IMG/VR virus record: IMGVR_UViG_3300047562_002648
Location: 1 to 20,381 of that record
Source of the DNA: a virus
DNA: 20,381 bases
Direction: 5' to 3' (one strand)
Under the pieces are notes generated by a model, which did no database searches, had not been told where the DNA came from, and saw only the letters and a program-made list of their open reading frames with translations. Positions within the stretch are counted from its first letter, which is position 1. Each line of letters opens with the position of its first letter. The translations under genes were made by a program, and so were the position numbers. This document shows positions 6,956-13,485 of the stretch, piece by piece.

Positions 6956-7459
6956 TTATCTCTTTACTACAAAGAACTCGACTGGTAACTCTATTGCTCT
7001 GTCCCATTCTGTAGCAGGCACTTCAATAAAAGGACTTCTGACATGTGTGAATAGATATCTCTTGATACAAGGACGCATCTGATTTGCAATTCTCTTGGTA
7101 CCAGATAAAAGCTCATATGAAAGCTTAAGCTTGGATCTTTCTGTCAGATTGCTGCTTGATCTGAATTTCATGAGCTTACCAAGCAACTCAGCACGTTCTG
7201 CTTGATTTAGATAGTGTAAGTTCAAGCCTAGGAATCCATCTGAGTATCTCTCAATGGGAAATACCAGAGGAAATCTATCATAGACTGGAAGAGTATCTTT
7301 GTGCTTTGGATCATACCAATAAAAGTACATCTTACCGATAACCGTCGAGCTTCGGCTTCGATCTACGGATCCAATGATTTTTCTGCGATATCCTACGGCA
7401 GTTTTGACTTTGCCAGAGAACCAGTCGCTAAGTTCTTTTTTGTTGTATTTGTTTGCCAT
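6956..7459 (-). CDS. Conserved tail-associated protein of unknown function
   Basis: The protein is 167 residues and I cannot name it. It has a basic N-terminus (KVKTAVGYRRKIIGSVDRSRSSTV, residues 17-40 in parts), a tyrosine/proline-rich core GKMYFYWYDPK (42-52) and LPVYDRFPLVFPI (57-69), GFLGLNLHYL (75-84), then a helical RAELLGKLMKFR segment and a C-terminal beta region ending FFVVKR. A similar core occurs, as I recall, in cyanophage-type T4 relatives, where it is not well characterised. It lies between gp4 and the tube-fold gene, roughly where T4 has gene 53, but gp53 is elsewhere here (9011). GGAAT lies just before the ATG. A structural or assembly role in the tail or head-tail junction is inferred from context only. 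Confidence 0.8.
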   Translation of the reverse strand: MANKYNKKELSDWFSGKVKTAVGYRRKIIGSVDRSRSSTVIGKMYFYWYDPKHKDTLPVYDRFPLVFPIERYSDGFLGLNLHYLNQAERAELLGKLMKFRSSSNLTERSKLKLSYELLSGTKRIANQMRPCIKRYLFTHVRSPFIEVPATEWDRAIELPVEFFVVKR

Positions 7460-7476
7460 ATTCCTATTTATTTCAC

Positions 7477-7505
7477 TTGACAGTCTATTGACAGAGCATT
7501 AACAT
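7477..7505 (+). promoter_or_regulatory. Plus-strand promoter-like element antisense to the minus operon
   Basis: TTGACA (7477-7482), 17 bp, then TAACAT (7500-7505) repeats exactly the hexamers and spacing of the gp32 promoter candidate. A second TTGACA begins at 7488. The element lies in the 69-bp gap between two minus-strand genes and points right, into antisense gp4 and towards gp48. No TG extension is present. It could be an early or antisense promoter, or chance. Confidence 0.3.
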
Positions 7506-7528
7506 GGCTATGTCCACCATGAAATGAA

Positions 7529-7969
7529 TTACTTTATTCCTAATTCAGTTTCAGTCATGATTATGAATTCCCATCCTCTGTCGGCACAGTATTCCTCTGC
7601 TGACTGCCATTTAGCCTGATTTTTACCCCATGTAGTCACCTCTGTAATGTACTGCTTGGTGATACGCTTTCTCTTTGCAGGTTCTCTGGTTTCCTTCTTG
7701 GGTTTAATCTCTACAATCATTTCTTTCAGAGTACCATCTGGATTCTTTGCCTTGACATAAAAGTCAGGAAAGTATCTGTGATATCTGTTATCCAATGGTG
7801 ACTTGTATGGTATCTGAATTTCTTCAGACGACCACTCAAGAACAGCAGCATTCTCATCTAAATATTTCATGAATTTGCGTTCCCATAACGAACGAAAAAT
7901 GATGTTCGTCGGGTCACCTCTGTATTTTTTTGGATTCTGTGGAGTGAATCTACCTTTGTATGTTTTCAT
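7529..7969 (-). CDS. 4: gp4-like head completion protein, PD-(D/E)XK nuclease fold
   Basis: The protein is 146 residues (T4 gp4: 150). In T4, gp4 (also called gp50/65) is needed to complete the DNA-filled head before tail joining. The sequence shows a TnsA-like nuclease layout: basic RFTPQNPKKYRGDP (7-20), SLWERKFMKYLDEN (27-40) with E30, a WSSEEIQIPY strand (46-55), HRYFPDF (64-70) with D69, and MIVEIKPKK (84-92) with E87 and K89, the E-x-K motif. The C-terminal half is helical, with a final strand GWEFIIMTE. The family's conserved acidic residues are present, so nuclease activity is possible. It is the first gene of the minus operon, and its ATG overlaps the plus-strand late promoter; a convincing Shine-Dalgarno is not seen. 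Confidence 0.88.
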   Translation of the reverse strand: MKTYKGRFTPQNPKKYRGDPTNIIFRSLWERKFMKYLDENAAVLEWSSEEIQIPYKSPLDNRYHRYFPDFYVKAKNPDGTLKEMIVEIKPKKETREPAKRKRITKQYITEVTTWGKNQAKWQSAEEYCADRGWEFIIMTETELGIK

Positions 7970-7976
7970 ATAAATA
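7969..7976 (+). promoter_or_regulatory. T4-type late promoter for the baseplate operon
   Basis: A perfect TATAAATA, the gp55/gp33/gp45-dependent late promoter of T4. It lies 29 bp before gp48 ATG 8006, with the ribosome site AAGAGGAA at 7987-7994 between them. Transcription should start near 7982-7983. Its first base is part of the divergent gp4 start codon. Confidence 0.75.
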
Positions 7977-8005
7977 TATATAACTCAAGAGGAATCACGT
8001 AAAAA

Positions 8006-9007
8006 ATGACAACCGAAGATACACGCCGCACATTACCTGGTGTAGATGACAGATATAATTTCAATTACTTCAAGTTTCCGACTGATCTAACTCAGTCGCA
8101 CAACAATCACTACATGGTCATTCAAATCAATGTACCTATTCATACAACAACAGGAATACCACGAGGAAATTATGTGGAATCTGGTGCATTGACAGGTGAG
8201 CTTTCAAAAGTTGATCAATTGAATGTGAATAGTAGTAATGCTCCTTTTGTTGGTGGCGGCGGAGGTCGTATAGGTGGTGTCACTAATTTAGACAGGGCAA
8301 ATGCAAGTTATTTAGATTCAGATCCTTTCAAGTATTTCTATACCCGTGGTACTCGCAGAATATCTGATGCTATCGCTCTCTTCATGCCTACACCTATCAT
8401 CTACAATACAATCAATGACTATGAAGAAATCAAGCTGACACAGCTATTTGGTAGTGGTATTGCTGCCCTCGCAGGATCCATGGCAGGTAGAAGAGCAGCA
8501 GCACAGGCAGGAACATCTGTTGATGCTGCAAGAGAAGCTTCTACAGCCGCGCGCGGCGCTGTTGAATCAGCAGGCAGACTTATTGGTAGGGCATCTCAGA
8601 TGTTTGGTTATCCTATCAATCCAAAGGTCGAAGTGCTGTTCTCAAACACAAAGCTCAGACAATATGTCTTTGAGTTTCTTCTTGCTCCAACATCTGAAGA
8701 AGAATCGAAAACAATCGAAAACATCATTCGCACACTTAGATTTCACTCTGCTCCTGAATTGGAAGCATTGGGTTTGTTCTTCATACCACCAGCAGAATTA
8801 GACATCACATTCTATCATAATGGTAAAGAGAACAGAGCATTACCGCGTATTAATACTTGTGTCGTTGATCGTATCGAAGTTGACTATACACCACAGCAAG
8901 GGCAGTATACAGCATTCAGTAATGGTTATCCAGTAACAACAAGACTTAGCCTTGGTCTTCGTGAAGTTGAAGTCATTCACAAAGCAAGAGTTTACGAAGG
9001 ATTCTAA
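8006..9007 (+). CDS. 48: gp48 tail tube cap / baseplate-tube junction protein
   Basis: The protein is 333 residues (T4 gp48: 364). Gp48 sits on top of the baseplate hub and starts tube growth. The middle is glycine/alanine-rich (GGGGGRIGG near residue 87 and an alanine-rich helix near 155-195), as in the low-complexity middle of T4 gp48. The conserved C-terminal part is VEVLFSNTKLRQYVFEFLLAPTSEEES (about 208-234), an IIRTLRFHSAPE segment, LDITFYHNG near 265-273, and a tube-like ending TRLSLGLREVEVIHKARVYEGF, comparable with the T4 end, FTLEITMREIITLNRASLYTGTF. It follows a late promoter and opens the plus-strand baseplate operon. The next gene starts 3 bp after its stop. Confidence 0.85.
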   Translation: MTTEDTRRTLPGVDDRYNFNYFKFPTDLTQSHNNHYMVIQINVPIHTTTGIPRGNYVESGALTGELSKVDQLNVNSSNAPFVGGGGGRIGGVTNLDRANASYLDSDPFKYFYTRGTRRISDAIALFMPTPIIYNTINDYEEIKLTQLFGSGIAALAGSMAGRRAAAQAGTSVDAAREASTAARGAVESAGRLIGRASQMFGYPINPKVEVLFSNTKLRQYVFEFLLAPTSEEESKTIENIIRTLRFHSAPELEALGLFFIPPAELDITFYHNGKENRALPRINTCVVDRIEVDYTPQQGQYTAFSNGYPVTTRLSLGLREVEVIHKARVYEGF

Positions 9008-9010
9008 GAT

Positions 9011-9763
9011 ATGCCTATGTTTTTCAATAAATTCCCTGTTGTTCGCTATGATATGGAAAACAAAAAATATTCATATCAAAATAGCCAGATTGTCACAAAT
9101 ATTTTATTCCGTATTGGCATAATAAAAGAAGTACTGTCAAATATTGCTTCATATTATGAATATACTGTTAGAGATGATGAAAAACCAGAAATACTGGCAG
9201 ACAAATTCTACAATGATCCAGAAGGTCACTGGGTAATACTCTATGCGAATGACATTTTTGATCCACAATACGATTGGCCTTTAGACTCAAAATCGTTCAA
9301 TAAGTATCTGGCAGACAAGTATCGTTCACAGGCTGAAGCTGATCTTGGCGCTGGAATATCAGATTTTAGAGTTGTTGATTGGACAAGAGATACGACAAGT
9401 GCAAACTCAGTACATCATTATGAGAAAGTTATAACAAGAGAAAATTCCGTATCACAAATAATTAATGAAAAAAGAGTTGAAATCAATAAAGAAAAATTGT
9501 GGGACACCACAATAATTGATGTGCCTCTTGATGTATATGATGATTTACCAGAACAAACAGTTGAATTCTTCAATCTATCGAACACTGGTGTGACAATCAC
9601 ACAAACAATAACAAAAGATGCCATCACATACTATGACTATGAGAATAACTTGAATGAACAAAAAAGAAATATCAAAGTGATAAAAAAACAGTATTACAAT
9701 CAAATACTTGAAGAGTTAAATTCATTGACCGCATCTCGACAATTCCCTAGAAGATTGATCTGA
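9011..9763 (+). CDS. 53: gp53 baseplate wedge protein
   Basis: The protein is 250 residues (T4 gp53: 196). Gp53 joins wedges to one another and to the hub in T4. The N-terminal 100 residues carry the family signature: FFNKFPVVRYDM (4-15), a TNILFRIGI segment, YYEYTVRDDEKPEILADKFYNDPEGHWVILYANDIFDPQYDWPL (seen in pieces between about 48 and 92) and FNKYLADKYR. The C-terminal 100 residues extend beyond T4 and are charged and polar, with VEFFNLSNTGVTITQTIT and a basic end SRQFPRRLI. ATG 9011 is used; ATG 9017 is an alternative. The stop shares one base with the following ATG (TGATG), predicting coupling. Confidence 0.93.
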   Translation: MPMFFNKFPVVRYDMENKKYSYQNSQIVTNILFRIGIIKEVLSNIASYYEYTVRDDEKPEILADKFYNDPEGHWVILYANDIFDPQYDWPLDSKSFNKYLADKYRSQAEADLGAGISDFRVVDWTRDTTSANSVHHYEKVITRENSVSQIINEKRVEINKEKLWDTTIIDVPLDVYDDLPEQTVEFFNLSNTGVTITQTITKDAITYYDYENNLNEQKRNIKVIKKQYYNQILEELNSLTASRQFPRRLI

Positions 9764-11010
9764 TGCCAGAACCAGGTTTAGGATTTGATTTTCAAAGAAC
9801 TCTAGAACAAGCACTTGCATCTTTTGAGGTGAATATTCCATCACCTTTAAAAGATAGGCTTGATGTTACTCCAGTTGAAGTAAATCTGGTTGAAAGCTTG
9901 TTGACACCAGGTCTACAGACATCTGTCACTTTTCACAGTTATATTAATTCGGTTCCTGAAGTAGATAATCAGGTAAAAGACTTTGATAACTTCAAAGGTC
10001 AAGAACTGGATATCAAGATAGAACGACCAATCAACGCCGAATTTGGTGTGCAGTATTATCTACCAATAAAACAAGTTGCATATCGACTAAGCGGTCGTAA
10101 GCTATTGAACATGAATACAGAGATGTTCACCATACATGGTTGTGATCCTTCTCTGTTAAATGATGCAAATGCATTGGTCAATCAAGCTTGGAAATGCGTA
10201 ACACCTTCTGCTGTTGTGTCACAAGTGCTTTCAGCTTGTGCCGGTGTTCAAAATATGGATATTGAATCTTCTGGGCCGGCTAGAGACTATATCGCAAAGA
10301 ATATTCATCCATTTAAAGTCGTTGCTGATCAAGCAGAAGTCGCATTGACATCAGGTGATGATCCTTCATTTGTTCATTATATGACATATCAGAACTATGG
10401 TACACACCACTTCAGATCACTTAGATCACTTGCAAGTCAAGACCCTATATTTACATTCAGTTTCTCCGAAGTGGGTATAAACAATGGTTACGGAAATCCA
10501 TTTACGATCATAGACTATTCTTTTCCTTGTGACTTTGATTTACTATCAGATGTTCTCAATGGTAATGGACTAAATGGTCAACCTATTAACAGTGTTATAG
10601 CATTTAATCCAGCTTTATTCTCTATGGGTCTGTTTGGAACTCAGCAAATTGGTTGTGGTATAGGTGCTGGTGATACCATGGTAACATTTTCAAATGCAGG
10701 ATCAGAACAGCAACTCAATAGCTGTAATCTTGATGTTGAGAAGTATTTACCCAGAAGACAAGCGAGAATGGGTATGCTTGAGCAGGATAAAGTAGCTGTG
10801 AGACTGACCATACCATGGAATCCTGGAGTAAATGCAGGTAATGTTATTGAAGTAAAACTATATGACAAATCTTCACCTGGCGCTGCAACATATACATATG
10901 GTTCAGGTAGATATTTAATTTCTAGTTTGGTACACAATATAAAGCAGGGTGGTTTTGCAACAACTACACTGGATTGTGTGTCAACGACAGTAGGCATCGG
11001 AGTAGTATAA
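9763..11010 (+). CDS. 27: gp27-like baseplate hub protein
   Basis: The protein is 415 residues (T4 gp27: 391). In T4 a gp27 trimer forms the torus that carries the gp5 spike and matches the tube's sixfold symmetry. Evidence is partly positional (between gp53 and the gp5 OB-like protein) and partly layout: an early beta domain (VEVNLVESLLTPGLQTSVTFHSYINS), a second one (INAEFGVQYYLPIKQVAYRLSGRKLLN), then a helical segment before SSGPARDYIAKNIHPFKVVADQAEVALTSGDDPSFVHYMTYQN, which resembles the region where hub proteins process through a 'NIHPF..I..LA..A' motif. TTTLDCVSTTVGIGVV ends the chain. Direct residue similarity to T4 gp27 is weak, as is usual for this family. TGATG overlap with gp53; 1 bp to the next gene. 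Confidence 0.75.
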   Translation: MPEPGLGFDFQRTLEQALASFEVNIPSPLKDRLDVTPVEVNLVESLLTPGLQTSVTFHSYINSVPEVDNQVKDFDNFKGQELDIKIERPINAEFGVQYYLPIKQVAYRLSGRKLLNMNTEMFTIHGCDPSLLNDANALVNQAWKCVTPSAVVSQVLSACAGVQNMDIESSGPARDYIAKNIHPFKVVADQAEVALTSGDDPSFVHYMTYQNYGTHHFRSLRSLASQDPIFTFSFSEVGINNGYGNPFTIIDYSFPCDFDLLSDVLNGNGLNGQPINSVIAFNPALFSMGLFGTQQIGCGIGAGDTMVTFSNAGSEQQLNSCNLDVEKYLPRRQARMGMLEQDKVAVRLTIPWNPGVNAGNVIEVKLYDKSSPGAATYTYGSGRYLISSLVHNIKQGGFATTTLDCVSTTVGIGVV

Positions 11011-11011
11011 T

Positions 11012-12268
11012 ATGGCACTAAAGTATGCAATTGTTTTGGATAGACATCCAGAATATGGTGTAAAAGCATTACCAATTGATCTGAATCCTCAGACAGTACC
11101 ACCAGATAAGCTGGCATGGTCACATGTCTTCTCAGGGCCAAATGAGCGTGGTAGAAACTATGTACCAGAAATTGGACAACCAGTTCTCATTGAAGATGGA
11201 CATTTTGTAGCTGGTCCTTCAGGTTCTAACTTTCATCCTGTTGTTGCTGTGCTGAATCCATCGATCAATCAGCAAGGTGGATTGCCTGGTAATCTTGATT
11301 TGATGCGAGCATTTCAAGAGTTTTTGAATAGTACAAAAAACAATCTACTTCAACCACCAAATGTGCAAGAAGGCGGTAATCCTTCAATACGCAAAAGAGT
11401 CGATAAAGGTGATTTTAATTTTGCATTGACCAAAGGTATACCTTCACATACATCAATTGCTCAGACATTTGGTATGATATTACCACAAGTCAAGAATATC
11501 TCTACAGCTATTGATCAGTTCAGTGGTATTTTAAATGCTGGTATGTTAGGATCATTTCCAGGTATTCCGCTTGGTAATATCATGTCATCTCTATCAAGCA
11601 ATCCTTTGTTTCAGCAGGCATTAAGTAAACTACCATCAGAAGTTCAGCAAGCATTCACTGCCATAAATACATTCTCTCGTAGTGTACAGGGCGGGTCTTC
11701 ATATGGATTTTCACTTGGCAGCAGAGTCAATGAAGACAAGTTTGTTGAAAATGCAATTCAGCTGGTAACTGAAGTCAAAGATGCTACTGATTTATCAAGA
11801 GTTTTGCAAGAGCTTCGCTCAAATACCATGCTCCATGGTTGTGAAACACTTGAAAATAAAGTCATATATGTTGAAGATGTAAACACAGCAAATGCTAATT
11901 CTACATCAAATACAAGCAACGTTATGCTATCAAATACTGCAAATGTAAACTCAAATACATCAGCAGTGATAATAACATCTTGCGGTAAAGTAGAAACAAA
12001 AGAGAGTCCAGATGTATTAAAAGCGTTGCAAACTATATTGTCTTTATTAAATTCATTTCAAAATATATCTTCACCACAAGCCGGTACAGGTATTGGTGGC
12101 ATGAATGAAGTGTATAAAAAATGGGCAGATGCACAAAGCAGATTGCCTCCTCAAATAGCACAAGCGAGACAGAAACTGATCAAAGATGTATCGGTTGCCG
12201 GCGGTAATTTATCAAATCTGGCTATTGCTGCACAAGTTGCAAAACGTGTTTTTAAACTAATATCATAA
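11012..12268 (+). CDS. gp5 OB-domain-like hub protein
   Basis: The protein is 418 residues. The first 85 residues look like the gp5/VgrG OB domain: AIVLDRHPEYG (6-16), VPPDKLAWSHVFSGP (29-43), then VPEIGQPVLIEDGHFVAG, comparable with the T4 gp5 pattern of HTE...PTDSLPWAQV. Downstream are predicted helical, alanine- and glutamine-rich stretches (FQEFLNSTKNNLLQ; NPLFQQALSKLPSEVQQAFTAINTF), an Asn/Ser/Thr-rich low-complexity linker (about 288-323), a segment ESPDVLKALQTILSLLNSF, and a final helical AQVAKRVFKLIS. No lysozyme residues are visible. It lies between the gp27-like hub and the beta-helix spike, so it probably bridges the two. The OB assignment is moderately supported; the rest is unassigned. 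Confidence 0.65.
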   Translation: MALKYAIVLDRHPEYGVKALPIDLNPQTVPPDKLAWSHVFSGPNERGRNYVPEIGQPVLIEDGHFVAGPSGSNFHPVVAVLNPSINQQGGLPGNLDLMRAFQEFLNSTKNNLLQPPNVQEGGNPSIRKRVDKGDFNFALTKGIPSHTSIAQTFGMILPQVKNISTAIDQFSGILNAGMLGSFPGIPLGNIMSSLSSNPLFQQALSKLPSEVQQAFTAINTFSRSVQGGSSYGFSLGSRVNEDKFVENAIQLVTEVKDATDLSRVLQELRSNTMLHGCETLENKVIYVEDVNTANANSTSNTSNVMLSNTANVNSNTSAVIITSCGKVETKESPDVLKALQTILSLLNSFQNISSPQAGTGIGGMNEVYKKWADAQSRLPPQIAQARQKLIKDVSVAGGNLSNLAIAAQVAKRVFKLIS

Positions 12269-12280
12269 AGGACTCATATA

Positions 12281-13069
12281 ATGGCACAAGATAGTGGACA
12301 GACAGAACCAAGAGATAAAACAACATCAAAATTTGATCAGTTTAAGACACCACACGATATTCCTGAAGCATTTCAAAAAATGGAAAATGTAACGGCGCTT
12401 CATCATGGTAGATCAGGAAATCTAATTGCTGCCGGTGATAATAAAAACGGTGAATTTTTGATGTTCCAACATGTATCAGGATCAGCAATCTATATGATGC
12501 CCGATGGTGCTGTTCAGTTCATATCACATAATGGTCAAAATAGTTTGGTTTTTGGTGAGAACCGAATGATGGTAACAGGCGCATATGATATTGTCGTACA
12601 TGGCGGCGGAAGTCTTAAAGTTGATGGTGATTATAATACTACAATCTTGGGCGATTGTATTCAGACAATACAAGGTGATATGATTACTTCATGTAAAAAT
12701 AGATTTGAAACAGTTAATGGTATGAATAGTCAGATAGCTCAAAACCATGCCATGATGGCGACAGAAAGTTTTACAATGTCAGCCAAAGGACATGCAAGTA
12801 TTACAGGTAAAGCAGGTGTAGGTATGTCTTCAGCAGAAGGTGGTATCAAGATCGAAGCCAAAGGTGAACTCAGCATTGAATCTGTTGGCGGCGGCTTGAA
12901 TTTTGTATCTAAAGCTATGTTTAATCTCTTTTCAGGAAAAGATATCAATATGGACGGTTCTCCAAATATTTACTTTAATTCAAAAAAAGCAACAGCAGAA
13001 GACGCACAAAAAGGAACTTTTGCTTCTGCTCAAAAAGCTACACCAGAACCTAACTACACTAGAGCATAA
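12281..13069 (+). CDS. gp5C-like beta-helical central spike protein
   Basis: The protein is 262 residues. The region about 90-230 consists of short strand repeats with V.G.-type turns: VVHGGGSLKVDGDYNTTILGD, then IQTIQGDMITSC, FETVNGMNSQIA, SMSAKGHASITGKAG and EGGIKIEAKGELSIES, ending in LNFVSKAMFNLFSGKDINMDG. That is the pattern of the triple-stranded beta-helix of T4 gp5C and of VgrG spikes. An opening region includes ALHHGRSGNLIAAGD, MFQHVSGSAIYMMPDG and FISHNGQNSLVFG, which are also strand-turn repeats. It would form the membrane-piercing needle under the hub. AAAGGA precedes the ATG. No catalytic domain is seen; a PAAR-type tip protein could be separate. gp25 follows after 8 bp. Confidence 0.8.
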   Translation: MAQDSGQTEPRDKTTSKFDQFKTPHDIPEAFQKMENVTALHHGRSGNLIAAGDNKNGEFLMFQHVSGSAIYMMPDGAVQFISHNGQNSLVFGENRMMVTGAYDIVVHGGGSLKVDGDYNTTILGDCIQTIQGDMITSCKNRFETVNGMNSQIAQNHAMMATESFTMSAKGHASITGKAGVGMSSAEGGIKIEAKGELSIESVGGGLNFVSKAMFNLFSGKDINMDGSPNIYFNSKKATAEDAQKGTFASAQKATPEPNYTRA

Positions 13070-13077
13070 ATACTATC

Positions 13078-13485
13078 ATGCTAAAACAGACTCTATCCAG
13101 ACAAAACGATTACTCTGATCTAGACTTGGATTTTCTTAGAAATCCAACAACTAGTGATGTTGTCATTAAGCGTGGTGACGATGCTATCAAACGTTCTATA
13201 CGCAATCTCATACTGACCAACTATTACGATAGACCGTTCAGACCTTCAATAGGTTCAAATGTGCAGAAGCTATTGTTTGATGAGATAGCAGATCCTTTAG
13301 TCAAGAATTTATTAGAAGCAGCGATTTCAGAAACCATCTTCAAGTTTGAACCTAGAGTGCGTCTTGATTCTGTAATAGTTGAATCAAATTTGGATGCAAA
13401 TGGTATAGATGTAAGACTACAATATACCATTCTCAATAGAGAACTACCAGTAGTAACGACAATATTTTTAGAGAGAATTCGATAA
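13078..13485 (+). CDS. 25: gp25 baseplate wedge protein
   Basis: The protein is 135 residues (T4: 132). Gp25 with gp6 and gp53 forms the core wedge bundle conserved in contractile injection systems; the equivalents are TssE and gpW. The sequence shows DLDLDFLRNPTTSDVVIKRGDDAIKRSIRNLILTNYYDRPFRPSIGS with the family's basic helix, then KLLFDEIADPLVKNLLEAAISETIFKFEPRV with the EPR motif at 91-93, and a C-terminal strand pair IDVRLQYTILN and VVTTIFLERIR. The start has no strong Shine-Dalgarno, and reading by coupling from the spike gene 8 bp away is likely. Its stop is directly followed by the gp6 ATG (TAAATG). Confidence 0.95.
   Translation: MLKQTLSRQNDYSDLDLDFLRNPTTSDVVIKRGDDAIKRSIRNLILTNYYDRPFRPSIGSNVQKLLFDEIADPLVKNLLEAAISETIFKFEPRVRLDSVIVESNLDANGIDVRLQYTILNRELPVVTTIFLERIR

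Noticed and set aside
7465-7472. AATAAATA (minus strand) before the 167-residue gene as a late promoter
   Set aside because: It has one mismatch, and transcription would start at about the ATG, leaving out the GGAAT just before it. It is not convincing without transcript data.
7503-7521. CATGG...CCATG inverted repeat in the gap between gp4 and the 167-residue gene, as a terminator
   Set aside because: The stem is only 5 bp with a 9-nt loop and no T run on either strand.
8448-8801. 117-residue plus-strand frame inside gp48
   Set aside because: It is a shifted frame within the alanine/glutamine-rich part of gp48, with Q-, L- and S-rich nonsense-like composition and no ribosome site.
10641-11141. 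166-residue minus-strand frame across the gp27-like / OB-like junction
   Set aside because: Both plus-strand genes here are supported by spacing and protein pattern; the antisense frame has no start signal and an unnatural composition.
11662-11669. CATAAATA inside the OB-like gene
   Set aside because: It is an imperfect match in the middle of coding sequence (the codons fit the protein), with no gene start nearby.
13065-13072. CATAAATA just before gp25 as a late promoter
   Set aside because: It has one mismatch to the late consensus, and the start of transcription would fall on the gp25 ATG with no room for a ribosome site. It overlaps the spike-gene stop codon, so chance is likely.
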